From: Spirosoma aureum
GTDB lineage: Bacteria > Bacteroidota > Bacteroidia > Cytophagales > Spirosomataceae
NCBI RefSeq assembly: GCF_011604685.1
Contig: NZ_CP050063.1
Span: 124,001-188,000 of the forward strand
Length of the DNA stretch: 64,000 bases
Direction: 5' to 3'
Shown: positions 52,848-62,257 of the stretch, one piece after another
Position numbering within the stretch: position 1 is the first letter of the stretch
Layout: each line of letters begins with the position of its first letter
Notes under the pieces: generated by a model
The model's database searches: none
What the model saw: the letters and a program-made list of their open reading frames with translations, nothing else
Told to the model about the DNA's origin: nothing
Program-made: the position numbers and the translations under genes

Positions 52848-53477
52848 TTATTTGTCGAACAGCGTTTGGATGGTTGACAAAGCTTCTTCGCTGATCAGCA
52901 GTTGGTCGGCGTTTATCAGATCGTAGGTATTTACCTGCGATGCGGTTGTCACTTTTGCCTTCTGCACGTTCCGGCTCGATAACACAACGTTCAGATTCAC
53001 ATCCGGCAGGATAAGCAGTGTTTTACGGCCTGTCAAATTCAGGTCACTCAAAAACTGTATGTAATCCTTCGTACGGGGCGACTCCAGCGTAATGCTGTCA
53101 ATAACCGAAATCTTTTCGGCCTGCGCTTTAGCGGCAAGAGCCGATTTGCGGGCCAGCGATTTCACTTTCTTGTTCAGTTTGAAGCTATAATCGCGGGGGC
53201 GAGGTCCGAAAATCGTACCACCACCAACGAATACCGGCGATTTAGCGCTACCTGCGCGAGCACCACCTGTACCTTTTTGCTTCTTCAGTTTGCGGGTTGA
53301 GTGTGCATTTTCAGCGCGCTCTTTCGCTTTGTGCGTTCCCTGACGTTGGTTAGCCAGGTATTGTTTCACGTCGAGATAAATCGCGTGTTGGTTCGGCTCA
53401 ATACCGAAAACCTCTTCCGGCAGCGTGACCTTCTTGCCCGTGTCCTCGCCCTTGCTGTTATATACGATTACGTCCAT
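52848..53477 (-). CDS. rplD: Ribosomal protein L4
   Basis: A 209-aa exit-tunnel protein; in gamma-proteobacteria it also regulates the S10 operon. The tunnel loop region KLKKQKGTGGARAGSAKSP and RDYSFKLNKKVKSLARKSAL are present. Confidence 0.98.
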   Translation of the reverse strand: MDVIVYNSKGEDTGKKVTLPEEVFGIEPNQHAIYLDVKQYLANQRQGTHKAKERAENAHSTRKLKKQKGTGGARAGSAKSPVFVGGGTIFGPRPRDYSFKLNKKVKSLARKSALAAKAQAEKISVIDSITLESPRTKDYIQFLSDLNLTGRKTLLILPDVNLNVVLSSRNVQKAKVTTASQVNTYDLINADQLLISEEALSTIQTLFDK

Positions 53478-53480
53478 GGC

Positions 53481-54101
53481 CTATTTCTCAATAATAACGT
53501 ATGAATTTTTGGCTCCTGGAACTGAACCACTAACAACGAGCAGGTTTTGCTCAGACAGAACGCGCAGAACGCGCAGGTTTTGCACCTTTACGCGGTTACC
53601 GCCCATACGGCCGGCCATGCGCAGACCTTTGAAAACCCGTGATGGGAATGAGCAGGCACCGATCGAACCTGGGTGACGACCCCGGTTGTGCTGGCCGTGC
53701 GTTTGACCGCCAACACCGGCGAATCCGTGACGCTTCACAACGCCCTGGAAGCCGCGCCCTTTGGCTGTTCCGACTACGTCAACGAAGTCGCCTTCGCCGA
53801 ATACGTCGGCCGCCGTGAGCGTATCACCCAGGTTAAACTCTTGTACGAATTCTTTAAATTCGACGAGTTTGCGCTTAGGTGTGGTACCAGCTTTTTTGAA
53901 GTGGCCCAACTCCGGCTTGTTGGTGTGCTTTTCTTTCTTGTCGCCAAAACCCAGCTGCACAGCCGCGTAGCCGTCTTTCTCGACGCTACGAACTTGGGTT
54001 ACGACACAGGGACCTGTTTCAATCACTGTACATGCCAGAGCCTGCCCGTCCGCATTGTACACGCTGGTCATCCCGATTTTCTTGCCAATTAAACCAGACA
54101 T
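53481..54101 (-). CDS. rplC: Ribosomal protein L3
   Basis: A 206-aa early-assembly protein. [20 protein letters not shown] and [20 protein letters not shown] are diagnostic. First gene of the long superoperon here, because rpsJ is separated from it by 450 bases, a terminator and a structured RNA candidate. Confidence 0.98.
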   Translation of the reverse strand: MSGLIGKKIGMTSVYNADGQALACTVIETGPCVVTQVRSVEKDGYAAVQLGFGDKKEKHTNKPELGHFKKAGTTPKRKLVEFKEFVQEFNLGDTLTAADVFGEGDFVDVVGTAKGRGFQGVVKRHGFAGVGGQTHGQHNRGRHPGSIGACSFPSRVFKGLRMAGRMGGNRVKVQNLRVLRVLSEQNLLVVSGSVPGAKNSYVIIEK

Positions 54102-54188
54102 TTGTGTTTGTTTAAAGTAAGCAGGTAATTGAAAAATTATTCCCGTCCTCAGTCATGCAATACCAGTCGCATTACCTGAATCGGGCCG

Positions 54189-54196
54189 CAAAGGTA
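54189..54196 (-). promoter_or_regulatory. -7 element before rplC
   Basis: TACCTTTG on the minus strand followed by CGGCC, a very typical Bacteroidota -7 sequence, 88 bases before the rplC start. No TTG is found at the ideal distance, so the -33 box is weak. It would drive the whole rplC-to-rplQ operon. Confidence 0.5.
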
Positions 54197-54251
54197 GGCA
54201 AATTGTCGGATGAATCCTATATCTGCTTAACAATCAGGGCCAAAAAGACAT

Positions 54252-54399
54252 AAAAAAAGGTCCGGCGCATAACACCTGACCTTTCATGGGCAGACAATAC
54301 CTTGCAGAACAAGGTTTGTTTGCCCAAAAGTCAGATGTGGTTTCCACTTTATAGCGGACCTTCACCTTCGTATATCTTCGACTCTAGCTCGAGTTTGGG
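54252..54399 (-). ncRNA. Structured RNA candidate between rpsJ and rplC
   Basis: About 148 nt on the minus strand, bounded by a promoter-like element (54411-54404) and a terminator hairpin with seven T (54281-54252). Predicted pairs: closing stem 54355-54362 with 54257-54264 (8 bp); side hairpin GTGG/CCAC; a long rod starting at 54330-54334 with 54276-54280; apical hairpin 54310-54315 with 54299-54304 closing a 5-base loop. The closing stem and rod compete with the terminator hairpin (54259-54262 with 54278-54281), so it may be an attenuator/leader of the ribosomal operon rather than a free RNA. It does not match 6S, SRP, tmRNA or RNase P by eye. Confidence 0.55.
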
Positions 54400-54403
54400 A
54401 GTG

Positions 54404-54411
54404 CAAAAGTA
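54404..54411 (-). promoter_or_regulatory. -7 element of the structured RNA
   Basis: TACTTTTG on the minus strand, with AT-rich sequence upstream but no clear TTG box. Confidence 0.45.
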
Positions 54412-54490
54412 TAAAATAGTTGGGAGAAATGGAAAATATATTTTGAAGTATTTTTGAATCATTATCTGTGTGCCCCAATGAATTAAACAA

Positions 54491-54532
54491 AAGCCGCCAG
54501 CCTGACACGTTTACGTATCATACTGGCGGCTT
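54491..54532 (-). terminator. Terminator of rpsJ
   Basis: Perfect 10-bp GC-rich stem (54491-54500 with 54523-54532) plus partial extension outward, 22 bases after the rpsJ stop. It cuts rpsJ off from rplC. Confidence 0.75.
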
Positions 54533-54554
54533 TGTAAGCCTGTAGCAAAATCAG

Positions 54555-54860
54555 TTAGACTTTGATCTCTACATCAACACCACTCGGCAATTCGAGTTTC
54601 ATTAATGCATCAACCGTTTTAGCGCTGCTGCTATAGATGTCGACCAGACGCTTGTAGGTGCACAGTTGGAACTGCTCCCGCGCTTTCTTGTTGACGTGGG
54701 GTGACCGCAGTACGGTGTAAATCTCTTTGTCGGTCGGAAGAGGGATGGGGCCACTGACGATAGCGCCCGTCGATTTTACGGCCTTTACGATTTTCTCCGC
54801 CGATTTGTCAACCAGCATATGGTCAAACGATTTCAGCTTAATGCGAATTTTTTGGCTCAT
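54555..54860 (-). CDS. rpsJ: Ribosomal protein S10
   Basis: A 101-aa 30S protein, also the NusE antitermination factor. [20 protein letters not shown] and [20 protein letters not shown] are typical. It normally leads the S10 operon directly before rplC. Here hairpin terminators lie on both sides, so it may be transcribed alone. Confidence 0.98.
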   Translation of the reverse strand: MSQKIRIKLKSFDHMLVDKSAEKIVKAVKSTGAIVSGPIPLPTDKEIYTVLRSPHVNKKAREQFQLCTYKRLVDIYSSSAKTVDALMKLELPSGVDVEIKV

Positions 54861-54924
54861 TGTGTTGTGGTTCGTTATTTGTTTATACGAAGTGCCGCCG
54901 AAAGAACCATTTACTCCGACAGCA

Positions 54925-54962
54925 CAAAAAATGGGCAGTAAGCAAATATCAACTTACTGCCC
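54925..54962 (-). terminator. Terminator or attenuator between fusA and rpsJ
   Basis: Perfect 10-bp inverted repeat (54933-54942 with 54953-54962) followed on the minus strand by a T-rich tract (54932-54925). It starts 14 bases after the fusA stop. Confidence 0.8.
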
Positions 54963-54976
54963 AATATCGAATAGGC

Positions 54977-57094
54977 TTACGCCTTCACTGTACCTTTTTC
55001 TTTGGCTACAACCGTGTCTGAAATGTTCTGTGGCACAACTTCGTAGTGCGAGAACGTCAGGTTAGCTGTAGCACGACCAGATGACATCGTCCGTAAATCC
55101 GTTACGTAACCGAACAGTTCCGATAGGGGAACATCGGCCTTGATTACCTGCGATCCGGCTTTCGTATCCATACCTTTCATGACACCACGACGACGGTTCA
55201 GGTCACCCGTGATTGGACCGGTATATTCTTCTGGTGTCAGTACTTCAACTGCCATGATTGGCTCAAGCAGTTTAGGACCAGCCTGACGAGCTGCTTCACG
55301 GAAGCCCAGACGAGCCGCCATTTCAAAAGACAAAGAATCGGAGTCAACGTCGTGGTACGAACCGTGGAACAACCGAACTTTCATGCTTTCGAGCGGGAAG
55401 CCAGCCAACGGACCGTTCTTCAGCGATTCGTCAAAGCCTTTCTGTACAGCTGGGATGAATTCGCGAGGAATCACACCACCGACAATACCGTTTACGAATT
55501 CCAGACCAGGCTGAACAACACCATTTTCGTCTTGGCCCCGTGGTCCGAGTTCAAATACGATATCAGCAAACTTACCACGACCACCCGTTTGTTTCTTGTA
55601 AACTTCACGGTGTTCAACGTTTTTGGTAAGTTTTTCTTTGTAGGCCACCTGTGGAGCACCCTGGTTTACTTCCACTTTGAACTCACGACGCATCCGGTCG
55701 ATGATGATTTCAAGATGAAGCTCACCCATACCACGGATAATGGTCTGACCGGTTTCTTCGTTCGATTCAACCTTCAAGGTTGGATCTTCTTCGATCAGTT
55801 TACCGATAGCTTTCGAGAAGTTATCCTGATCGGCTGATTTCTTCGGTTCGATAGCATATCCGATAACTGGATCAGGGAATACCATCGACTCCAGAACGAT
55901 TGGGTGCTTCTCATCAGACAGGGTATCACCCGTCTTGATGTCTTTAAAACCCACCACAGCACCGATATCACCAGCTTCCAGACGGTCGATCTGGTTCTGC
56001 TTATTAGCGTGCATCTGGAAAATCCGCGAAATCCGCTCTTTGTTACCCGAACGGTTATTCAGGATATAAGAACCTGACTCCAGCACACCCGAGTAAGAAC
56101 GAACAAAGCACAAACGACCTACGTATGGGTCGGTTGCGATTTTGAACGCCAGAGCCGAGAATGGTTCGGTAGATGACGGCTTACGTGAAATCTCTTCACC
56201 CGTGTTTGGGTTGGTGCCTTTGATGCTTTCTTTATCCATAGGCGATGGCAACAGAGCCATCACGTAGTCAAGCATGGTTTGAACACCTTTATTTTTGAAC
56301 GAAGACCCGCAAAGCATCGGCACAATTTTCATGCTGATGGTAGCTTTACGAAGAGCCGCCAGGATTTCGTCTTCCGAAATTGACTCTGGATCTTCGAAAT
56401 ATTTCTCCATTAGGCTGTCGTCGAATTCAGCAACGGCTTCAAGGAGTTTTTCGCGCCATTCGGTGGCTTCTTCCAGCATATCGTCTGGGATAGGAACTTC
56501 CCGGAACGTCATACCTTTATCGTCTTCATTCCACTGGATACCGCGGAAGTTAACGAGGTCAACTACACCTTTAAAGTTCTCTTCTTCGCCGATTGGCAAT
56601 TGAAGGGGAACAGCGTAGCTACCCAACATTTCTTTTACCTGTTTGCACACATTCAGGAAGTCGGCTCCCGAACGGTCCATTTTGTTAACGAAGCCCAGAC
56701 GAGCTACGTTATAGTTGTTGGCCAGACGCCAGTTGGTTTCTGACTGTGGTTCTACACCATCAACGGCGCTGAAGAGGAACACCAGACCATCAAGAACGCG
56801 TAGCGAACGGTTCACTTCAACGGTGAAGTCAACGTGGCCTGGCGTATCAATGATGTTGATGTGGTATTTCTTGTCCCGGTAGGTCCAGTCAACGGTCGTA
56901 GCAGCGGAAGTGATCGTGATACCACGCTCCTGCTCCTGCTCCATCCAGTCCATCGTGGCGGCACCATCGTGTACCTCACCGATTTTGTGGCTTACCCCGG
57001 CGTAATAGAGAATTCGTTCGGTTGTGGTCGTTTTACCTGCGTCAATGTGAGCAGCGATACCGATGTTTCTCGTGAAATTTAAATCGCGAGCCAT
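54977..57094 (-). CDS. fusA: Elongation factor G
   Basis: A 705-aa translocase GTPase. G1 is [20 protein letters not shown], followed by [12 protein letters not shown] and [12 protein letters not shown]; domains II-V follow, with [14 protein letters not shown] in domain III. The ATG at 57094 matches the family start ([13 protein letters not shown]); an upstream in-frame start at 57157 would add 21 unconserved residues. rpsL and rpsG, its usual partners, are not upstream: an ABC transporter gene diverges from it instead. Confidence 0.98.
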   Translation of the reverse strand: MARDLNFTRNIGIAAHIDAGKTTTTERILYYAGVSHKIGEVHDGAATMDWMEQEQERGITITSAATTVDWTYRDKKYHINIIDTPGHVDFTVEVNRSLRVLDGLVFLFSAVDGVEPQSETNWRLANNYNVARLGFVNKMDRSGADFLNVCKQVKEMLGSYAVPLQLPIGEEENFKGVVDLVNFRGIQWNEDDKGMTFREVPIPDDMLEEATEWREKLLEAVAEFDDSLMEKYFEDPESISEDEILAALRKATISMKIVPMLCGSSFKNKGVQTMLDYVMALLPSPMDKESIKGTNPNTGEEISRKPSSTEPFSALAFKIATDPYVGRLCFVRSYSGVLESGSYILNNRSGNKERISRIFQMHANKQNQIDRLEAGDIGAVVGFKDIKTGDTLSDEKHPIVLESMVFPDPVIGYAIEPKKSADQDNFSKAIGKLIEEDPTLKVESNEETGQTIIRGMGELHLEIIIDRMRREFKVEVNQGAPQVAYKEKLTKNVEHREVYKKQTGGRGKFADIVFELGPRGQDENGVVQPGLEFVNGIVGGVIPREFIPAVQKGFDESLKNGPLAGFPLESMKVRLFHGSYHDVDSDSLSFEMAARLGFREAARQAGPKLLEPIMAVEVLTPEEYTGPITGDLNRRRGVMKGMDTKAGSQVIKADVPLSELFGYVTDLRTMSSGRATANLTFSHYEVVPQNISDTVVAKEKGTVKA

Positions 57095-57182
57095 TAGCTT
57101 GTTATACTGAGAGTTATTTAATTCTAAAACAGCAGGAAGGAGCCGCAAAGTTCGCAAACGGCACCTTTCACGAATCAGGTCG

Positions 57183-57213
57183 CAAAATTACTGAAAGCCA
57201 ATCAGAAAACAAA
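57183..57213 (-). promoter_or_regulatory. Promoter of fusA
   Basis: On the minus strand TTTG (57213-57210) and TAATTTTG (57190-57183) are exactly 19 bases apart, an excellent Bacteroidota promoter. The leader is about 80 bases. Confidence 0.75.
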
Positions 57214-57306
57214 TGAATAAACTAAGAATATAACGAAAACTCTTCATCTTTTTTGTCAATTTTGTTTGTTGAATGCATTACAAAATCGTGTCTGTAACTT
57301 AGAATC

Positions 57307-59097
57307 ATGCAAAATCCATATATAACCCTACTTCGAACAGCCTGGACGTATGCCCGGCACGAAAAGAGGCAGTATATACTGGTTTATTTCCTATTTATTA
57401 TGGCCAATGTAGTGGCGGCTATTCGTCCGTTGCTATTCGGGTGGTTTATTGGGGAGCTTCAAAAGCAGGACACAGCCATTTTACGGCTGGTATGGCTTTA
57501 TGCGGGTGGTTATGTAGCCCTTGAACTATTAGAATGGGCTTTTCATGGACCGGCAAGGGTTATGGAACGGCGATTGGCTTTCAATTTAAGCCGTAATTTT
57601 CTGGACGAATTATTTCACCAGACCCTATACCTTCCTGTTGGCTGGCATAAAGATCACCACAGTGGAGCAACGATCAATCGAATACGAAAGGCTTACGATG
57701 CCCTGAAAACGTTTTTTCAGGACGGCTTTATTTATATACAGGCGCTATCCAAATTCGTGTTTTCATTTGGAGCAATGCTATTCTTTTCTCCTTTATTTGG
57801 GCTGGCAGGTGTTGCTTTGGGTGCCTTAACTATTTGGGTTATTCTCCGCTTCGACCGTCCTTTCATTAAGGCACTTGACGAGACGAATGAACGCGAACAC
57901 GTTGTTTCATCGACTCTGTTCGACAGTTTATCCAATATTATTACTGTCATAACCCTACGATTAGAACAACGGATTCAGGAAAGTTTAGGCAGTAAAATCG
58001 CGGCCGTTTTTCCGCCGTTCATGAGACAGGTACGAATCAATGAGTGGAAATGGTTTGTAGCATCAATGTTGGTAGCGCTTATTTATATTGTACTGGCAAC
58101 AGGCTATGTTTACCAGCATTACACACCAGGTCAGGTCTTTCTTATTGGAGGTTTAGTAACACTGCTGGGCTATGTGAACCAATTTACGAGTGTTTTTCAT
58201 GATGTAGCCTGGCAATATACACAGATCGTACAGTTTAATACGGATGTTCAAACGGCACGGGGTATTAAAGAAGCTTATGGTCAACACGAACGGCCAGATT
58301 ACGAAACATTACCCGATAGATGGCAAACTATTGACATAGCGGGACTCAATTTCTCACATAGTCACTCAGGCTCAACCGATCGTAAAGCCCCGAACTTAAA
58401 TAATCTAAAAATTAGCCTAAGCCGAGGTAAACGAATTGCTTTTATTGGGGAAAGTGGTTCTGGCAAGAGTACCCTATTAACGCTCTTGCGCGGCTTATAT
58501 GCACCAGAACCCGGCTTGTCGGTGTGGGTAGATGGTCAACATTTTTCCAATCTAAACGGTGTTTCTAACACGGTAACGCTGTTTCCGCAGGAACCGGAGA
58601 TTTTCGAGAACACAATAGCTTACAATATTACTCTTGGCTTACCCTTTGAGGATGATGAGATTACCCAGGTTTGTCAAATTGCTCGTTTTGATGATGTAGT
58701 CAGGCAATTACCGAATGGTCTCGAAACGAATATTCAGGAAAAAGGCGTGAATCTGTCGGGTGGCCAGCGGCAACGACTAGCACTGGCACGGGGCATACTA
58801 GCCGCCCGAACGAGCGATATCGTACTCCTGGATGAACCAACAAGCAGTGTAGACCCCAAAACTGAGCTAGCTGTTTATCGTCAGCTTCTGCGCGAATTTT
58901 CTAGCAAAGCCTTAGTATCAACTCTTCATCGACTCCACTTGCTCCCGCTGTTCGATTATATCTACATTATGCAGGATGGCCGCATTGTCGATGAAGGTAA
59001 TTTCTCAACGCTGCTGACGCGAAGTTCTACTTTTCAGGAAATGTGGGCGCATCAGAAAGAAGCCTTGCAGGCTGAAAACCAGCAAGTCGATAGCTAA
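57307..59097 (+). CDS. ABC transporter, fused permease and ATPase
   Basis: A 596-aa half-transporter of the exporter (MsbA/MDR) type. Six membrane helices in residues ~20-310 are followed by the nucleotide-binding domain. That has Walker A GESGSGKSTLL, Q-loop FPQEPEIFENTIAYN, signature LSGGQRQRLALARGIL, Walker B DIVLLDEPTSSVD and His in STLHRLHLLP. It would work as a homodimer. It is a single gene divergent from fusA; the exported substrate cannot be named. A TAACTTAG element at 57295-57302 may be its -7 box, which would give a nearly leaderless mRNA. Confidence 0.93.
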   Translation: MQNPYITLLRTAWTYARHEKRQYILVYFLFIMANVVAAIRPLLFGWFIGELQKQDTAILRLVWLYAGGYVALELLEWAFHGPARVMERRLAFNLSRNFLDELFHQTLYLPVGWHKDHHSGATINRIRKAYDALKTFFQDGFIYIQALSKFVFSFGAMLFFSPLFGLAGVALGALTIWVILRFDRPFIKALDETNEREHVVSSTLFDSLSNIITVITLRLEQRIQESLGSKIAAVFPPFMRQVRINEWKWFVASMLVALIYIVLATGYVYQHYTPGQVFLIGGLVTLLGYVNQFTSVFHDVAWQYTQIVQFNTDVQTARGIKEAYGQHERPDYETLPDRWQTIDIAGLNFSHSHSGSTDRKAPNLNNLKISLSRGKRIAFIGESGSGKSTLLTLLRGLYAPEPGLSVWVDGQHFSNLNGVSNTVTLFPQEPEIFENTIAYNITLGLPFEDDEITQVCQIARFDDVVRQLPNGLETNIQEKGVNLSGGQRQRLALARGILAARTSDIVLLDEPTSSVDPKTELAVYRQLLREFSSKALVSTLHRLHLLPLFDYIYIMQDGRIVDEGNFSTLLTRSSTFQEMWAHQKEALQAENQQVDS

Positions 59098-59098
59098 T

Positions 59099-59812
59099 TT
59101 ATTCTACTGGTGCTTCTACGATTGTTACAATCTTCCACATTCCCCGGATATCCTGTAATGGAACCGTTACGTTCCCTCCATTTGGATTATCAGAGTGAAG
59201 TGTCAGGTATTTCCGGGTGATCAGTTCATTGTCGCGGATACGCTTCACAACAAAATAATCACGGTACATGACGGCATAAACACCCCCAGATTGATACTCC
59301 CAGTCACTTTCGCTAATCCGTACCGCTAATACTTTGGCTCCGTGGGCGAGTTGTGGGCTCATGCTATTGCCTGAGATTTCCAGCACAACCGCCTGCCTAT
59401 GCCCTTTCATGACGGGTTTTCGAACCCGGAATGATTCTGTTTCTGATGCGCTGGAGCCATCGGCATAACTCTCCACAAATGTGGCGTAGAATCGAACCGG
59501 CACAAACGGCACCTCGACGGTTTCATCATCGGATGACATCATTTTTGCATTGGGCTCCGGCGAATTCAGCACAGGAAGAATCCCCCGTATCAGGTAATCT
59601 GCACTGATTTGAGGATAACACGCCAGTAAACTCATGATGGTGTCATACGATGGTTTGGCCCGCCCATTCAGAATGTTATAAAATTTAGACGGGTTCTCGC
59701 CTAATTCTTTGGCAATCTGATAGATAGTAATGCCCAAAGCATCAAACACCTGCTTTAATCGATCTTGTATAGTCACTGCGTCATTAATTTTTTCTAAACA
59801 TTTTCCTGCCAT
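59099..59812 (-). CDS. LexA-like regulator: XRE helix-turn-helix plus S24 peptidase domain
   Basis: A 237-aa protein. An XRE-type HTH (~15-60, ITIYQIAKELGENPSKFYNI) is followed by a linker and an S24 LexA/UmuD-type domain. The Ser-Lys dyad is visible at Ser150 in SGNSMSPQL and Lys190 in YFVVKRI. I see no Ala-Gly cleavage site in the linker, so self-cleavage is uncertain. ATG at 59812 is preferred over upstream in-frame codons because the added residues are hydrophobic and unconserved. It diverges from a Y-family polymerase across a palindrome, as expected for a damage-responsive repressor with its target. Confidence 0.88.
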   Translation of the reverse strand: MAGKCLEKINDAVTIQDRLKQVFDALGITIYQIAKELGENPSKFYNILNGRAKPSYDTIMSLLACYPQISADYLIRGILPVLNSPEPNAKMMSSDDETVEVPFVPVRFYATFVESYADGSSASETESFRVRKPVMKGHRQAVVLEISGNSMSPQLAHGAKVLAVRISESDWEYQSGGVYAVMYRDYFVVKRIRDNELITRKYLTLHSDNPNGGNVTVPLQDIRGMWKIVTIVEAPVE

Positions 59813-59835
59813 TGTCGTATAGATTGTTGACAGTA

Positions 59836-59878
59836 TAATACAAGTAAAATATATTGCGCTTGTATTACAACAAACATA
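59836..59878. promoter_or_regulatory. Palindromic operator and promoter between regulator and polymerase genes
   Basis: TAATACAAG (59836-59844) and its exact complement CTTGTATTA (59859-59867) flank 14 bases. A TATGTTTG -7 element for the regulator gene (59878-59871, minus strand) puts its start inside the palindrome. Extra TTGT/ACAA half sites lie on both sides. The arrangement suggests autoregulation and control of the polymerase. Confidence 0.6.
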
Positions 59879-59932
59879 CAACAAATACAGACGAATGAAT
59901 AGGCCAAAAGACACTTTCTTTTCGTAAAATTA

Positions 59933-61198
59933 ATGAACCGCAACCGACTCACGACGCATACTTCTCCAACGGTACTGTTTGTCGACATGAACAGTTTCTT
60001 TGCTTCCTGCGAACAGCAGGAAAATTATTGGCTGCGTGGGCGTCCTGTGGGCGTATGTGTGTATACTGGTCGGCATGGTTGTGTGATTGCTCCCTCGATA
60101 GAAGCGAAACAGAAAGGCGTGAAAACAGGAATGCGGCTTGACCAGGCCATGTTCTTATGCCCCGACTTAGTACCAATAGAGACACACCCAAATCGGTATC
60201 GGGAATATCATACCAAGATTATTGCCGTTCTGCGTACGTTTTCAGACGATGTGGTTCCAAAAAGTATTGACGAAGCAGTCGTTGATCTGACGAGTTACCA
60301 ACTGGTTTATAAAGACATGCAACTGGTGGCACGAAACATCAAGCAGGCGATTCGGGAGAAAGTGGGCGATTATCTGCAATGTTCTATTGGGATTGCGCCT
60401 AATGTATTTTTGGCAAAACTGGCATCAGATATCCAAAAACCAGATGGCTTAACCATCATTACGCCAGATACGATCGACAACGTGCTACAAACGCTTTCTC
60501 TGACTGATCTGCCCGGCATTGGGCACCGCATGGCCGCACGGTTACAGGCAGGAGGAGTATATACTCCGCTCGACCTCCGTTATGCCTCCCCAGATCACCT
60601 GAAGGCTATCTGTAAAAGTATTATTGGCTGGCACTGGCATTTGCGTCTAAACTTTGGCGGAGAGGTCGATTTACAAACGAACGACGCCAACAAAAGCATG
60701 TCTGCCATGCGAACGATTTCGGCTGAACAGCGGCACACCCCAGAACGATTAGACGAATTACTTCAGTCGCTCTGTCTTACACTCGAACGAAGGATGGTGA
60801 AGCAGGGCGTATTTTGCCAGGATATGTCATTCTCATGCCGATACCATACAGGCAAGACCTTTAACTACGAAGCTCATTTTCCCGAACCAAAACAGGATGG
60901 TATCGAACTTTATCAGATTATTAGGGAGCGATTGGATAAGTTTCAGGCAGCTCATCGTTGTGAACCCGTTTTAAACGAACTCCTGCGAACCATGTGCGTG
61001 GTTGTTTTCCGGTTCATACCAACCGAAGTAGTACCACTTAGCCTGTTTACTGATACGACTCGTAAGAATAAATTTCGGCAAACACTCTATGATCTGAAAA
61101 CAAAGTTCGGCCCCGATAAGCTCGTTCGCGCTACGGAGCTTCGGGAGAATCCTGTTTATAGAGATGTAATTGGATTTGGGAATATTAAGGATTTATAA
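59933..61198 (+). CDS. dinB: Y-family translesion DNA polymerase (Pol IV/DinB type)
   Basis: A 421-aa error-prone polymerase that bypasses damaged template bases. Catalytic acids are Asp18 in LFVDMNSFFASCE and Asp113-Glu114 in KSIDEAVVDL. The thumb HhH is DLPGIGHRMAARLQAG, and the little-finger domain runs to the end. UmuC is a close alternative; the length and the S24 regulator next door would also suit a UmuDC-like pairing. It is divergent from that regulator by 120 bases. No beta-clamp-binding motif was recognised at the extreme C-terminus (GFGNIKDL). Confidence 0.9.
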   Translation: MNRNRLTTHTSPTVLFVDMNSFFASCEQQENYWLRGRPVGVCVYTGRHGCVIAPSIEAKQKGVKTGMRLDQAMFLCPDLVPIETHPNRYREYHTKIIAVLRTFSDDVVPKSIDEAVVDLTSYQLVYKDMQLVARNIKQAIREKVGDYLQCSIGIAPNVFLAKLASDIQKPDGLTIITPDTIDNVLQTLSLTDLPGIGHRMAARLQAGGVYTPLDLRYASPDHLKAICKSIIGWHWHLRLNFGGEVDLQTNDANKSMSAMRTISAEQRHTPERLDELLQSLCLTLERRMVKQGVFCQDMSFSCRYHTGKTFNYEAHFPEPKQDGIELYQIIRERLDKFQAAHRCEPVLNELLRTMCVVVFRFIPTEVVPLSLFTDTTRKNKFRQTLYDLKTKFGPDKLVRATELRENPVYRDVIGFGNIKDL

Positions 61199-61304
61199 CC
61201 TGTTTTGAGCACAATCTATTGTCATTGTACAACTCAGGGCTGCTTGTAACAGAAAACTATAATCAGGCATTTCAATAAGTTATCGCGACGATGTTGTCAG
61301 TTAG

Positions 61305-62111
61305 CTAATTCACTATTTCGGTTGGCGCATACCCATAACGTTTTCTAAAGGCGTAGCCAAAATGGGATAGATTCTCAAAGCCGGCCTCCAGATAAACCTC
61401 GGAAGGTTTTCGCTTCTTTTCCCGGATCTGATAATGAGCGAGTTCCAATCGCTTATCCATAAGCCATTTTTGTGGCGTAGTCTGAAATACTTTTTTAAAA
61501 TCCCGCTTAAATGTGGTCAAGCTGCGGCCAGTCAGGTAACCGAACTTATCCATCGACATGTTGAACATGTAGTTCTGCTCCATGAAATCAACCAGACTTA
61601 GCTTGCCGGGCTCATCAAAGTTAGCCAGCAAATGGTCGATATTGGGATCGATCGTCCTAAGTATAGTAATGGCTTCATCTATTTTTATGGCAGCAATCGT
61701 ATCCGGCAATGATTCTTTCAGCTCAAAATAGGGAATCAAGGAGGCTAGACAGCTTTTTAGAAGCGGATGCTGGTCAAATGTGTGGAATTTCGGAGGCTGC
61801 ATCTGTTTAACGTCAACCTTATTTTTAGCATAAAACCCGGTTAATCGACTTTTAGTCAGATGCATTACTACGGATTGGTGCGGCAAACCGTCTTTAGGAT
61901 AATTGATTACCGTCACGAGCTGATTACGGGGAAATAATAAGATATCGCCAGCACCGAACCAATGAACCTTATCCCCTTGCACGATCTTGGTTTCTCCTGA
62001 AATAAACCAGACCAGCAAATGATGCTCGAACAGCACGTCGGCTTTATAAAACTTGTCATCGAAGGATGATAGCTTCAGGTCAGGATGGATATAGTAGGCT
62101 TGATATCCCAC
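61305..62111 (-). CDS. AraC-family transcriptional regulator
   Basis: A 268-aa regulator. The N-terminal ~150 residues form a cupin-like sensor domain (VWFISGETKIVQGDKVHWF). The C-terminal ~100 residues carry two HTH motifs, one near MSMDKFGYLTGRSLTTFKR and one in PSEVYLEAGFENLSHFGYAF. It lies downstream of the SDR gene on the same strand with a terminator between. It is a good candidate to control that gene through the direct repeats at 63344-63379. Confidence 0.9.
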   Translation of the reverse strand: MGYQAYYIHPDLKLSSFDDKFYKADVLFEHHLLVWFISGETKIVQGDKVHWFGAGDILLFPRNQLVTVINYPKDGLPHQSVVMHLTKSRLTGFYAKNKVDVKQMQPPKFHTFDQHPLLKSCLASLIPYFELKESLPDTIAAIKIDEAITILRTIDPNIDHLLANFDEPGKLSLVDFMEQNYMFNMSMDKFGYLTGRSLTTFKRDFKKVFQTTPQKWLMDKRLELAHYQIREKKRKPSEVYLEAGFENLSHFGYAFRKRYGYAPTEIVN

Positions 62112-62187
62112 GATTTTTAAAGGCTATGATACAAAACAAACTCGTTGTGAAATCTGACCGTCATACAAATGGCAAACCCATCGACCA

Positions 62188-62224
62188 GGTAAAAAGGTAG
62201 AGTCTTAAGCGCTACCTTTTTACC
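62188..62224 (-). terminator. Terminator of the SDR gene
   Basis: Perfect 13-bp inverted repeat (62188-62200 with 62212-62224) with A/T tracts within the stem, 33 bases after the SDR stop on the minus strand. Confidence 0.8.
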
Positions 62225-62257
62225 CGTTTTAACCCATCGATAGGCACAAAACAGATC

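Noticed and set aside
54252..54399. Structured RNA as 6S, SRP or tmRNA
   Set aside because: No GGAA-type SRP loop, no 6S central bubble pattern and no tmRNA tRNA-like end; left as an unassigned structured RNA.
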